From assembly GCA_023213395.1 (NCBI GenBank), contig CM041465.1:146947741-147011740 (forward strand): a stretch of DNA of 64,000 nucleotides, written 5' to 3'. A program made the translations under genes and the position numbers. The notes below the pieces were generated by a model that saw only the letters and a program-made list of their open reading frames with translations, was not told where the DNA came from and did no database searches. Positions 1 to 11,713 of the stretch are shown here, in pieces (within the stretch, counting starts at the first letter, position 1; each line of letters begins with the position of its first letter). Source of the stretch: Cycas panzhihuaensis. Its lineage: Eukaryota > Cycadophyta.

Positions 1-301
1 TTTGGTCACGTATTTTTGGTTCTAGGGCTGCAATTAACTCACCCATTTAGGGGCTACAGTTTGGAGGGTTCCTTGCCTCGAAGAGGGAAGCTCACGTCTT
101 TAGGAAAGATAGGTACTTTATTGAAAATTTGCTCTATTTTAGTATTATTTGACAATAAAGACTATTATTTACTTCTGTGGATTCTGTAATTCCTTTTCAT
201 TGTTTAATTTTCTTGTTGAATAGCCTCTAGTTATTGTTTTTGTGGATTATTACTTGTATTTTTGAGGAAAATTGCTATAAAAGTAGAACTAGATCGCTAC
301 A
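1..301 (+). repeat. Partial 5' LTR of element A
   Basis: These bases align with the last 300 or so bases of the LTR at 4884-5466, ending in the same AGATCGCTACA. The window starts about 283 bases into the LTR, so its TG start is not seen. The boundary is fixed by the primer-binding site that follows. Confidence 0.93.
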
Positions 302-303
302 AG

Positions 304-314
304 TGGTATCAGAG
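304..314 (+). promoter_or_regulatory. Primer-binding site of element A (initiator tRNA-Met type)
   Basis: TGGTATCAGAG starts three bases after the 5' LTR. This is the usual plant retrotransposon site pairing with the 3' end of initiator methionine tRNA. Confidence 0.92.
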
Positions 315-399
315 ATTTGTTTCGAAGGGAAAAGGCAAAGGTAAAACCACAAAAAAGGTCAAAAAAAAATCTCCTCCTCCCCCACCAAGATAAATAGAA

Positions 400-1550
400 A
401 TGGAATTGAGATCAGGGAAAAACATCATTCCCAGGAAGATGGCAGCCCACTCTAGAACCTCTGAGGAAAAAATTAAAGGCGCATCAGAATTAAACCAGAG
501 CATAAAGGCTTTAACAACCTTAATCCAGGAGTTATTAGCAAAGGTAGATCAAGCAACACAGAATGTATCAGGTGGAGAAATGGATAATAGCAATGCATCA
601 GGAATAGAACAAATAGATACTTGGAACAATCACGAAAACCAGGGGAATAGATTTGATGGACAAATTTATGAAAGGAGAACTTCCAACATGGATAATGGAT
701 GGAAAGGAGCAAGATTATCCTTGGAAAAATTTAATCCTAAAGTATCCAAGAATATCACAAATTGGATCTTACAAATAGAGAACTATTTTAGGGTCTATAA
801 CTCAACAGGTAAGAAAAAGATGGAAATATCATCCTTACACTTAAACGGAAGGGCATTAAGGTGGTACTATTGGTGGCAATAGATGAATTTACCAATACAA
901 TAGACTTGGGAGAATCTAAGAGGAGGACTAATAGAGTAATATGACGATTCTTGGAATATGGATTACTTTGCTTAGTTAACATGATTACATCAACAAGGAA
1001 CAGTCCAAGAATATACGGAATAGTTTCAAACACTACAATGTATGGTCTCAGAAAAAATATCGCATAAATGTTTACTGGAGACTTATATTAGTGGATTGAA
1101 AAATTAGATCAAATTTAGAGTTGAAGTAGCAGATCCACCTCAACTCCAAGTAGCAATTCGGATAGCAAGAAATGTAGAGGCAGAACTTAGAGATAGTAGA
1201 CCAACATATACAAGGAGATATGAGCCACCACCATATCAGACCCAGAATCCTAATTGGGAAAAATCAGGAACAAAGGTAGATCCTCCATTAGCTATAAGAA
1301 ATACAGAAGAAAGCTCAAGAACAACCAAAGAGGAGCATATAAGAAAAGGGACGTACTTCAAGTGTGGAGGAAAATGGAATAAGGAACACCAGTGCCTAGT
1401 AAAAAAGATTTTCATGATCAATAATGAGGATGCAAAAATACCAGAAGAAGTAGAACAAGACCAGAGCATAGAGAGGGAGGAAGATGAACTTCTGGAAGTG
1501 GATACAGGAAATGTCCAAATCTCATTGCAAGCCATTACAGGGCAATAGGT
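400..1550 (+). pseudogene. gag: Element A gag (capsid and zinc knuckle), broken by stops
   Basis: The frame opens at ATG 400 with MELRSGKNI and stays open to a TAG at 880-882; the same frame then continues as recognisable gag with further stops. Residues about 105-160 resemble the retrotransposon gag domain (a tryptophan-rich stretch near LNGRALRWYYWW). Near 1351-1398 is a zinc knuckle of the CX2CX4HX4C type, but the first cysteine is tyrosine (TYFKCGGKWNKEHQC), so zinc binding is probably lost. The start was chosen as the first ATG after the primer-binding site, with a purine-rich leader. Several stops sit where glutamine or tryptophan would be expected. Confidence 0.85.
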
Positions 1551-1554
1551 ATCC

Positions 1555-3450
1555 CCACAGACCCTAAGATTCCAAGGACAAATCAAGGGAACACCAGTAT
1601 CAATTTTAGTTGATAGTAGGAGTACACATAATTTTATAAACAAGGCATTAGGAGAAAAATTAGGGTTACAAGTGAAACCCCTCAATACCTTCCAAGTGTC
1701 AATAGCAAATGGGAGAACAACGCCATGTGGAGGATACTGCAAAGATACAACTCTCCATATTAATGATTACAAGGTCATAACTTGTATGTTTGCCATGCCT
1801 ATAGGTGGAGTGGATGCAGTTTTAGGAATTCAATAGCTACAAACATTGGGAAACATCATTACCAACTATATGATAAGACTTATGCGTTTTTGACAAAAAG
1901 GATGCAAATATTGACTACAAGCCCTATCCACACCCCCAGTTCAACTTGTCTCATCTCATAGGATGGAAAAAATTCTAAAGAAGAATCTGCAAGCGTACAT
2001 AATATCATGTTACAAAGTAGCAATAGAAGACATTCCCTCAGAGATTCAGGAAATCTTAGAAAAACATCAAAGAGTTTTTGAAGAACCCCAAGGACTACCA
2101 CCAAAAAGAGAATTAGAGCACATAATAGACCTTATCCCTGGAGAAATACTAGTTAACATTCCTCCATATAGGCATCCTTATCACCTCAAGAATAAAATTG
2201 AAAAAATCACACAAGAATTGTTACTCCAAGTTGTAGTGGTGAAAAGCACGAGTCCATTCACCTCTCTCGTGGTGGTCAATCTAAAGAAGGATGGATCTTA
2301 CAGAATGTGTGTGGATTATCATGGCTTAAATAAATTGACCATAAAGAATCGATACCATATCCCAAGGATTGAAGATTTGTTAGATGAGTTACATAGAGCT
2401 CGATACTTTTCAAAGATAGATTTGCGCTTAGGATGCTACCAAATAAGGGTCAAAGAAGAAGATGTCTACAAAACTGCATTTAGAATGTATGAAGGGTTGT
2501 TTGAATTCAAGGTTATACCTTTTGGCTTAACAAATGCTCCAGCTACTTTCCAAAGCAAAATGAATTCAATACTAAAACATGTTTTGAGAAAATTTATGCT
2601 GGTTTTCTTTGACAATATTCTAATCTATAGCAAAACATAGGAAGAACATATGGAACATATAAAGGAAGTTTTGCTCATACTTGAGAAAGCGTAATTATTT
2701 GCAAATAAGAAAAAGTGTTCTTTCACAAAAAATGAATTAGAGTATTTGGGTCATATTATCATAGGTGAAAGAATCAAAGTTGATCCAAAATAGATCCAAG
2801 CAATTGTAAACTAGCCAACTCCAAAGAATGTCACAGGAGTAAGAAGTTTTTTAGGTGCAACAGGATTTTTGAGAAAGTTCATAAAAGGGTATGCACACAT
2901 AGCATCACCACTAACATACCTAACCAAAAAGGATGCGTTCAAATGGAATTTAAGAGAAAAATGAGCATTTTAAGAATTAAAGCAAGCAATGATCACAACT
3001 CCAGTATTGGCCTTACCAGATTTTACTCAACCATTCACATTGGAATGTGATGCTTCAGGTTTTGGAATAGGAGCAATTCTGTTACAAGGAGGAAGGCCGA
3101 TAGCTTATGAAAGCCAAAAGCTGAATAATAGGAAAAAAATAAAACCAATATATGATAAAGAGATGTTGGCCATTATGCACACAATACACCAATGGAGGCA
3201 GTATTTACTAGGGAGTAAATTTGTGGTTAGAACTGATCATGACAGCATGAAGTACTTTCTGAATCAAAAGGCATTATCTGATAAGCAACAAAAATGGGTT
3301 AGTAAGTTGTAGAGTTTTTGACTTCACCATAGAATACAAAAAGGGGAAAGAAAATGTAATAGAAGATGCTCTATCTAGACTACCAGAGGAAGGAAAGATT
3401 GATACCTCGGCCAATTCATGACAATAGCAACTCTAAAATAGGCAATAGAG
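1555..3450 (+). pseudogene. pol: Element A pol, first half: protease, reverse transcriptase, RNase H
   Basis: Protease: the active-site motif near 1612 reads DSRSTHNFI, with arginine where the family has glycine. Reverse transcriptase: 1963-2640 is open for 225 codons and shows VDYHGLNKLT, FSKIDLRLGCYQIRV, KTAFRMYEG and PFGLTNAPATFQ. The catalytic box near 2602-2616 reads FFDN; the second catalytic aspartate (family YxDD/FFDD) is asparagine, which should abolish polymerisation. A TAG at 2638 ends that stretch, then the frame continues through the thumb and connection. RNase H: 2989-3312 shows the usual ECDASGFGIGAIL and RTDHDSMKYF. Near 3308 the frame shifts by one and runs on to a DALSRL motif. 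The whole is a dead copy of a once continuous gag-pol frame. Confidence 0.9.
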
Positions 3451-3589
3451 TTGGCAAAGGAATATTAAGACGACAAGATATCATAAGGAATAAGGCAAAA
3501 GATCAGAGCAGGAAAAGCAGTGCAATTTATGGAACAAGGAGAATTAATTCTAATGAAAGGAAAAATATTTGTTCCAAAGATAAGTAAAC

Positions 3590-4860
3590 TAAAACAAGCA
3601 CTACTTCAAGAAGCTCACTCAACTCCAGTTTCAGGACATTTAGGGATGGATAAGACTTATAGAAGTCTTTGAAGCTTGTTTTACTGGAAAGGGTTGAAAT
3701 TTGACGTCCTCCGATTTATATCAGAATGTGATACATGTCAAAGGAATAAAAGCGAATGCGGAAGACCCCTGGGTTGCTACAACCCCTTCCCATTCCCCAT
3801 CAAAAATGGGAAGAAATCTCTATGGATTTTATTACAGGTCTTTCACGTTCATAAGGAAGAGACGCAATTTTTGTAGTGATAGACAGATTAACTAAATACG
3901 CCCATTTCAAGGGAACTCAGACAGGAGCAAAAGCAAGCCAAATAGTAGAATTATATATGAAAGAAATTCACAGACTACATAGATTTCCAAAGGTTATAGT
4001 TAGCGACAGGGATCCCAAATTCATAAGTCACTTTTAGAAGGAGTTGTTCAAATCATCCTGCACTAGCTTACATATGAGCATAGTATACCACCCACAGACA
4101 GATGGCCAGATGGAAATAGTTAACAAATGTGTAGAGGGATACTTAAGAAACTTTGCATCAGATTAATAGACACAATGGCATCGATGGCTCCATTTGGTAG
4201 AATGATGGTATAACACCACATACCATGCAGCAGCTAAAATGTCACCATTTCAAGCACTATATGTGTATGAATCTCCATCACTCTTGAATTGGCTAAATAC
4301 ATCTAAAGTGCAAACAGTCCAAGAAAACTTACAACAGATGCAAGAAATAATTCGAATATTAAAGAATAATTTGGAGATGGCCAAAAATAGGATGAAGCAA
4401 CAAGCAGATAGAAAGAGATCTAAACAGAGTTTTGAGATAGGAGAATGGGTATTCTTAAGACTCCAACCCTACAAACAGATGTCAATGAAATAAAATAATC
4501 AACATAAATTATCACCAAGATTATTTGGACCATATCAGATTGAGCAACGCATAGGGGAAGTGGCATATCAGTTAAAACTACCACCAGAAAGTAAAATCCA
4601 TAATATCTTCCACGTATCGTGCTTGAAGAAAAAGTTGGGTGAAAAGGAAGCTCCACAAATAAATTTACCAACACTTGATGAAGAAGGAATGATGGTAGTG
4701 GAACTTAAGGGGATATTGAAGACCAAGGATAAGAATTTATAATCTAGGATAATAAAAGAGTATTTCATCAAATGGAAGACATTGGAGCTTGAAGATGCAA
4801 CGTAGGAATCTGAAGAATGGATGCAGAAAAATGGGCCCTTACCAATGCTTTGAGAGAAAA
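3590..4860 (+). pseudogene. pol: Element A pol, second half: integrase with chromodomain-like tail
   Basis: The HHCC zinc-binding region is at about 3605-3745 (paired histidines before SGHLGMDK, then CDTCQRN), with one stop inside. The catalytic core follows in another frame: first aspartate in a MDF motif near 3822, second in SDRDPKF near 4000, and the glutamate in MEIVNK near 4112, so the DDE residues survive although the frame is shifted and interrupted. Downstream are MSPFQALY (4239) and FGPYQI and FHVSCLKK motifs (4525-4630) typical of gypsy integrase C termini. A last segment around 4755-4830 (YFIKWKTLELEDAT) resembles a chromodomain, which targets chromoviruses to heterochromatin. Confidence 0.87.
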
Positions 4861-4883
4861 GCATGTTTTGAAGGGTAGGGACT

Positions 4884-5466
4884 TGTAACATTCCAAAATC
4901 TAGTTAAAAGTATGCCATGTAACCATTTAAATTGAAGGCCTCTGAATAAGGATTCCAACAGTTCAGACAAAAGTCAATTCTAACATCTCAATCAAAAGTT
5001 ATAGCCATTTAAAGTTAGCTTGCTAGTTTTTGGAGAAGTTCTGGCCAACTTCTATTTGAGCAGATTTAAGAAGAATATTACCCAGTCTGGCTAACTTCTA
5101 ATTAAAGTATTCGAATCGCTATAAATAGGAATTTTGGGCTGCATCCCAAACCATCGTTGAAGGTTCTCTGGTCGCGCATTTTCGGTTCTAGGGTTGCATT
5201 TAGCTCGCCCACTTAGGGGCTACAGTTTAGAGGGTTCCTCGCCTCAAATAAAGAAGCTCACATCTTCAGGAAAGACATGTACTTTATTGAAATTTTATTA
5301 TATTTGGTATTATTTGATAATAAAGACTATTATTTACTTTTATGGATTCTGTAATTCTTGTTCATTGTTCATTTTTCTTGTTGAATAGCCTCTAGTTATT
5401 GTTTGTGTGGATTATTACTTGTATTTTTTAGGAAAATTACTATAAAAGTAGAACTAGATCGCTACA
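4884..5466 (+). repeat. 3' LTR of element A
   Basis: 583 bp starting TGTAACATTCC just after a purine tract (GAAGGGTAGGG) and ending GCTACA, giving the canonical TG...CA. Its last 300 bp match the window's first 301 bases with scattered substitutions. Confidence 0.92.
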
Positions 5467-5764
5467 TGGATGATAAATATTTAATCCCTATATCGAAAGG
5501 ATAAGCAACATTGAACTAATTAATAAAAGTATCTACCAATTGCTAGAAGGAGTAGATAGATGTAAGCTTTAATTGATAGAACCATTATAATGCATCACCT
5601 TAAAGGGTTTTAGAAAAGAATCACATCAGCATATAATCATAAGGTAGATAGTCAGTATATATGAGTGCAAAGGCTTAAATATAGGTTATTAGATCTTAGG
5701 TTGATTTGCTTGTGAACTTAGGTAGTTTAAGAACAAAGGGAGGGAGTGGAGAAAAAAGGATTTC
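5467..5764. other. AT-rich spacer, nothing recognised
   Basis: I see no domain, repeat copy or RNA gene in this stretch between element A and the decayed reading frame that follows. Confidence 0.5.
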
Positions 5765-7100
5765 TTATGGAAAGCGACTCCTTCTATAGTCCAGATATGG
5801 CATCTTGGCCCTTAGTGATGAGGATGGTTAAGGTGCCACTTGGGTATAGTCTTAATATCCTATTATCTCAGCATAAGGGGGGTTACATGGGATAGGATGG
5901 ATGAGGATGAGCTCCCATAAGTCAAAAATGAGGTATGGTAAGAATGTATGTCCTAGGTGCCCCTTGGGGTAAGAGGCATCCTGAGTGATAGGACATGTAG
6001 GGAGGATATGACCCATAACCACTAGGTCATAAAAAGTAGCCTTATTGATTAGTCATAGGAGGTAGGCCATAAACAGTCCTAGAGGCTTATAAAGGGAATG
6101 AAGCATGTGGCTATGGAATTTATTGACTAACTCTTAACCTGCACGAAGGTTATGTAAGACAAGAAAGTAAAGATAGTTGAGGAACAAAAGAAGGGGCAAG
6201 AGGGTCATATGTTTAGGTAACTTGAATTAAAGGGTTACCTTAAGAGGGAAGACTCTCCATAATGGAAGGAGGAGCACCTTTAGATGGTAAAGGAAAGATA
6301 GGCTAATATGAAAGTAAAGAGCTAGATGAAGTGCCCTAAGTAGGGAGAACAAATCTCCCTTGAGGACCTATTTAAAAGGTCTCCAAATAAGGAGTTGATT
6401 ATCAAGCTATAGAAGGTGGAACGTAAGGACCTTGAGGGTGACTATCAAGATCAATGGTTGATAAAGAGGGTTGGGTTGTAAGCATATGGTCTCCCCACTC
6501 TTGGTCACTAATGTATAAGCTAGCATGGGTTCGCAAGTTAGGGCCTAAATCTTACTTAAAGGGATGTGTCATCGTAGGAGAGGGTTGTTCCATGGATGCT
6601 TCATGTCCCTCATCATAAGGCATAAGTCATGTTCTACATAGTGGATATAGGTAGATATGGTAACTCCTTTGAAAGAGGCATTTCAAAATAGATGAAAGGT
6701 TTATCTCACGAGAACCTCATATAGAAGGGAAGCTAAGGAGACTCTTAGATCACCTAGTATAGGTGTAAAAGGGATCCACGAGGAGTGTGAAGGGAACATA
6801 AAAGTGTAAGTCACCAAAAAAGTGAAATAGGAAAAAAGAAAAAATTCTCTCAAAGTGGAAGATAGGGTGTGATTAATGAGGAAAAAGAGTGTCTAATGAA
6901 TAACTTTATGGACTAATAAATCCAAAGAGTAACTAGTGATTCCCAAGTATGGTCACTTGAATGGTTTTAGAGACTAAGGTCAACTCATCTAAGAAGAGTC
7001 AAGTCAATTAGAATGAGTGTAAATAAATGAGATCTTAGGCGATATAACTCAAGGGGAACCCTTGACTCTTATCTTGATGAGAAGGGATGATTCCCTTAGT
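5765..7100 (+). pseudogene. Long decayed reading frame of unknown family
   Basis: I do not recognise the family. Reading from about 5765 gives a protein-like stretch (MESDSFYSPDMASWPLVM). After a run of Gs near 5878 the frame moves by one and then stays in a single frame (positions equal to 2 mod 3) from about 5888 to 7088, roughly 400 codons. The only interruptions are TAG, TAA and TGA codons at spacings expected if CAG, CAA and CGA codons had mutated by C to T. Between stops the composition is protein-like: charged, non-repetitive, with stretches such as ISLEDLFKRSPNKELIIKL and WSLEWF. No reverse transcriptase, integrase, protease or transposase motif is visible. Likely a gag or accessory ORF of an old mobile element (inference). 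Confidence 0.5.
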
Positions 7101-8252
7101 GTGTGTTGGATGGATAGGTACAAGTTTTCAAAGGTTATTCTTTGGCAATTTTTATATTTACATAACAAATCAAAGAAAGCCAAGTGATAACATGCCTAAG
7201 GTGAAAAACATAATCAACCAATACAATCTTAATAAATAACAAAATAAGGTTACTTCTTATTGGGAAAAAAAATAAGTAGCCTCCGAACAAGTGGGAGGAT
7301 CGATAGGGGAACCTTACCCCTAAATGAATAACCTAAAGCATCCTAATTATATACTCTCTTAAAAGTCTTTGTAGAAGGAAAAGTCTTAAGCTATACCATT
7401 ACCCCACCCAAAGGATTAAAAGTCTATGTATAACTAATTTAAAGTGTAGGAGGATTGATAAGAGTAAGGACCTAGAAGATCTTAGATCCTAAATTAATGA
7501 CCCTATTAAGGGCTAGCTACTAGTAATTTTCTCACTCAATGATGATCCACTCGTGAGTTTGGATAGCCTAGGGATACCCATGTTAGATTATAAGGGTTTC
7601 TTTTACTTAGAGGTGAAGGAAGATAAATAAGAAAAGCTACTCCCTAACCCAAAGTGTGATGGAAAGCCAACACCTTTAATGTTTGGAACATAGCAATAAA
7701 AAATCAATCCTAAGGAAAGGGAAGTTTGTATTCCTTATTGATCAAATAATCCTTCATGATGAGAGGTAATTGTCCTTAGAAGAGGGTAAGTTTGATATGC
7801 TATGGATGTCAAGTCCCAATCAATAAATCAAGCCCTAAACAAAGGGACATGGCCTAACCTAAGGGTGTTGTCCAATAAGTAAATAATAAGTAACCCTAAA
7901 TATAAAACTAAAATATTGCTTTATCCTTATATATAAATAAGCAAATAAGAAATCAATTTAAACAACCACCCAAAATAACTAATCTATCTTAATACAATCC
8001 CAACTAATGAAAATAAGTTATGCATGTATTTTCTTTTTTCTTTTTTTTTTAATTCTTTTTCATTTTTAAAAAAAGAAAGAGATAAAAAATTGATATCTAA
8101 CACACCTATAAGGAATGAGAAAAGCAAGAGCTTTTAAAATGCACTTATGCTTATCCCAATCACCCTTTCTCCCTCTTTTCCAAAAGTAGAAAAGAAGATG
8201 GCTCATTCAAGTAAAGCACTCAATTAAGAAATTCAATAAGTACAAAGATATC
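7101..8252 (+). other. AT-rich old sequence with a short possible coding remnant
   Basis: About 7380-7745 read in frame 3 (positions divisible by 3) again gives a protein-like translation interrupted almost only by TAG, TAA and TGA (for example KVLSYTITPPKGLKVYV), so it may continue the decayed frame upstream after a frameshift. The rest is AT-rich with short poly-T and poly-A runs near 8030-8085 and holds nothing I can name. Confidence 0.3.
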
Positions 8253-8270
8253 TTAAAAGATATTCTTCTT
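8253..8270. repeat. Target-site duplication of the LINE (left copy)
   Basis: TTAAAAGATATTCTTCTT occurs here and again at 13135-13152, immediately outside the LINE, an 18-bp exact match. The left copy merges into the poly-T run that represents the LINE poly(A) tail on the opposite strand. Confidence 0.93.
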
Positions 8271-8479
8271 TTTTTTTTTTTTTGATAAGGTAAAATGAAT
8301 TTACAGGGGGTTTTACCTAGGTCCCCAAACCTGTTACATCAAAGCCAAGCGGCATAAATGAATTGACCATGACAGGCCCATGGTCTAGCCCATATTTTGA
8401 ATTGCTTCACCTGTATCCAATCCCACCTGTGCGTCCATCCTGACCAGTCTCATTAACTCCTCCGGGAAGTCCTCCTTCC

Positions 8480-9023
8480 AGACCTTGACACTTTTATTGA
8501 TCACTGCCCAATTAGCAAGCCAATCGGCTGCCGAATTTCCTTCTCTATAAGTATGCTGAATCTGGACCTCAGATCTAGCGTCCAGCCCATCTTAGATATC
8601 CTTAAAAATATCACTATTATCCCATCCACCATCACCTTCCCCTCTCAACCATTTTATCCCCTACATCCAATCCCCTTCCAAAATCACCTTTTCCCCCCTT
8701 TCCTCTTCCATCAGAATAGAGGCCCTTACCGCCTCGAACTTCGCTGGTTCGATTGAACCCCCAGGTATTCCGCAAATGCCCATCTCAAATTTCCATCATG
8801 GTCCCTACAAAGACCCCCCCCTCCCGCCTCGCCGGGGTTGCCTTTAGCAGCTCCATCAAAATTTACCTTCACCCAAGAGGCGTCTGGGGGGTGCCACTTA
8901 ACATCTCTTCTCTTTGCTTTATCGCCCTCTCGGGGCACTAATCCCCATAGGCTCATAATAACTTCTTCCCCTATAGGTATTCTCTCCTTCTTAGGATTAA
9001 CCATCATTTCAGAGATTGCTTTC
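8480..9023 (-). pseudogene. LINE ORF2, C-terminal RNase H
   Basis: The segment ending at 8726 contains WVKVNFDGAAKGNPG at about 8857, the first catalytic aspartate and GNPG loop of the RNase H type found in many plant L1 elements. Downstream, the frame is lost, but a C-terminal segment resembling the end of such proteins can be followed to about 8480 before the 3' untranslated region and poly(A) tail. This RNase H type was acquired by plant L1 elements (established knowledge); here it is inactive. Confidence 0.85.
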
Positions 9024-9800
9024 CTAATCTCTATCAACAACACCGGTTATCCTTCCCTTTATCTTCAAAAATCCTCCTATTACGCTCCTTCCAGATGCAC
9101 CAACAAATTTCACGTGCAAGATCATCTTCCAAAGACTAGATAGGGCTTTACTCTTAAAGGGGGAGGTCCAAGCTGACCACTGCTCCCCGGAGTTTGAGAA
9201 GAGGCCCAAGCAACCCCATCCGGACCACATGGCACCCCATATGCCCGGAGTAGGGACAATGGATACAGTGGTCCAAGGATTCCGACTTGTTTGCATAGAA
9301 CACATCTCTGCCGCCAAGTGGATACCCCTCTTTGAGAGATTATCCAAAGTAAGTAATTTGTTTTGGAGACATAGCCACCAAAAGTCGCAACTTTTGGAAA
9401 ACCCCATCTTCCAAACCCCGCCAAGAGGTCGCTCTGTCCCCACCCTCCTTTTCACCCTAAAGTTGTACCCTGCTTTTACCGTATATAAGCCCGAGGGCGA
9501 TGACGGCCAAATTATGGAATCTGAACCACCTCTTCTAATATACTGATTGTCTAAGATCTCTTTCACCCTGACTAGCTCCCCACATGTGGATTTCCTCAAA
9601 CGATCTCCACTTCTGCCTTTTCCTCGCCCAACCCAAGAGTTCTTAACAAGGGAGCCGTAATGGTTTACACACTCCCTCTTCAAGACTCCAATATTAGACA
9701 GATCATCAAATTTAAAGTGGCCGCACCACCTGTCTTCCCAAAACCTAATACTTTCTCCATTTCCCAACTTCCAACAAGATACCATCTCGAAGGAGACCAC
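9024..9800 (-). pseudogene. LINE ORF2, zf-RVT (zinc-binding) region
   Basis: 258 open codons. The N-terminal part has the motif GNGESIRFWEDRWCG and the later part shows KLLTLDNLSKRGI followed by a cysteine-containing segment, the pattern of the zinc-binding region found after the reverse transcriptase in plant LINEs and LINE-derived host sequences. The canonical second cysteine/histidine cluster is damaged by a frame change near 9270. Confidence 0.85.
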
Positions 9801-10220
9801 TCAAGATCCGATAGCTCTCCGCACTGGATCCCTCCGCAAAGCCCTCCTCAAACAAGGTGACCGGCCCCCAAGTACTTCCTTGTTATGATTTTCCCCATGC
9901 CGATCCAACCTCCTTTGTGAGCCTCCATCCCACCTTTGCCAGGAGAGCCTCATTAAAGAAGTCCAGTCTCCTAACATTAAGGCCGCCCGCCCACTTGCTC
10001 GCATACCTTGTCCCAAGCGACAAGGTGAAACCTCCTTCTGTCTTCAACACCCGACCAAAGGAATCTCTTCATGATACTCTCCAATGGAGATGACCTTTCT
10101 CGCAATTTGAAGACCGACATTTGGAAGACCGAATACTCGCAAAGAAGCCACAAGAAGTCGGATTTTCCCCGCCTAACTAAGAAGGGCCCTTTCCATCCAA
10201 ACTTCTTGTTGAATCGCTAA

Positions 10221-11713
10221 CTATAGGGTCCCACATTTCCTTTCCCATATATCCCACAAAGAGCGCATACCTAGATAATAACTGGGAAGGGATCCTCTAT
10301 TCATCTCCAAGATTCTGCTTATCTTACCCTGTAGCCTCTCCGGCGAATTGATAAAAAAGACCGCACTTTTGTTCAAGTTGATCTCTTGGTTCGTGGCCTT
10401 CTCGTAAGCCTGAAATCCCAGTTTGAAGGCCTTAGCCTCCCTCACCGAAGCCTTGCTAAGAAAAATATTGTCATCGACAAACTGGTGGAGCCCAATATTC
10501 TCAAGGTGAGAAGAGGCTCTCAAACCTGATATCCTCCCGACCCTCAGGGCCTCGATCGAAGCCCTGCCTAACATTTCCGCCATGATAATGAGCGGGGAAG
10601 GGAGAGGGATCACCTTGCCTCAAACCCTCGAACCAATAAAAAGGGAGTCGACCTACCATTTATAATAACCGAGAAGGACACTCTGGAGATACAGCACCTC
10701 ATCCATTCCCTCCATACCTCCCCAAAGCCAAAAGCCTCCAGACACTGCAGCAGACAATCCCAAGCCACCCGATCATAGGCTTTAGACATATCTGCTTTGA
10801 TGATCATCCCCGCTTCATGCGAGCCACCGTCGAATGCAAGGTCCCGGGGACAATGAGGATGCCGCCCGAAATTTGCCGGCCTTTCACAACCCCATCTTGA
10901 TTACGGGAGATAATCTCCTAAGATATACTCTCAACCCTGCTCGACAACTTGGCCAAGATCTTATATTTAACGTTGCAGTGATTGGTCCAAGTCTTCCATA
11001 GCTTCCACTCCCTCCTTCTTGGGAATCAACACCAAAAAAGTGGCTTGCCACTCCTTCAGAATTGTACGCTTCTGGACGAATTCATTAAGCGCCGCCAGAT
11101 CGTCCTTAATTATCTCCCAATATTCTTGGAAAAACCGGAGGAAGCCATCCGGTCCAGGGCCTTATCCCGCCCCATCTTGAATAAGGCCTCCTCGACCTCC
11201 TCCTGAGCAAAAGGTTCCGTCAGTTTGTTGTTCCATTCCTCAGTAATCACTTTAGGAATATCTTGTAGCAGCCGCCCTGAGCTCGGGATCCTGACAACCC
11301 GGTTCTGTGAAGAGCTCCTTGAAATAATCCATCGCAATACTCCCAATCTGTTCCTCCGCCTCATACACTACTCCATCCCCTGCGTAGCTTAGCAATCTGT
11401 TATGGGACCTATGTCTCAAGGTAGACATATGGAAGAACTTAGTGTTCCTGTCCCCTTCCTTAATCCATTGTTCTCTAGACTTCTGCTTCCAAAAGATTTC
11501 CTCTCTCTCCAACACCTCCTCATATTTCCTAATGGTTAAGAGCTCCTCCGAACCCAGTTCCTGGGTTCTTCCTTCCCTCTGGATCCTCTCCTCTATCCCC
11601 TTAAGATTCTCTAACAGGAGATTTTTATTTCCAAATATATCTCCAAAAACCTCCTTGTTCCAAACTTTAACTTGTTTCTTGACCCAGTTTAGTTTCCTCG
11701 AAAATCTAAACAT
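10221..11713 (-). pseudogene. LINE ORF2, linker and reverse transcriptase domain
   Basis: 11713-11252 is open for 153 codons and contains the conserved WIKEGDRNTKFFH linker motif. The reverse transcriptase follows in shifting frames: [17 protein letters not shown] near 10860-10910, [12 protein letters not shown] at about 10790, then 10613-10221 with the catalytic box FVDDNIFL near 10481 (canonical FADD in most plant LINEs) and the LNKSAVFF motif after it. The two catalytic aspartates are present, but frameshifts near 11110, 10800 and 10610 split the domain. Confidence 0.9.

Larger units (their letters stand above)
1..5466 (+). mobile_element. Element A: Ty3/gypsy chromovirus-like LTR retrotransposon, decayed, 5' end cut by window
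   Basis: Two copies of one LTR (1-301, truncated; 4884-5466) flank gag, protease, reverse transcriptase, RNase H, integrase and a chromodomain-like tail in that order, all on the plus strand. Nearly all domains share one reading frame (positions equal to 1 mod 3) broken by stop codons and a few frameshifts. The order RT-RNase H-integrase defines Ty3/gypsy; the C-terminal chromodomain-like segment points to a plant chromovirus clade (inference). The element cannot be autonomous: protease and RT catalytic motifs are altered and there are many stops. The left target duplication lies outside the window; the bases after the 3' LTR are TGGAT. Confidence 0.93.

Noticed and set aside
304-314. Possible tRNA gene fragments
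   Set aside because: These short matches (also at 28418-28433) are retrotransposon primer sites; no cloverleaf surrounds them.
5765-7100. Pararetrovirus origin for the unknown decayed frame
   Set aside because: No movement-protein, coat zinc-finger or RT motif could be seen, so there is no basis for the assignment.
8838-9860. Plus-strand ORFs across the LINE
   Set aside because: They are shadows of the minus-strand ORF2 domains, which carry the conserved motifs.
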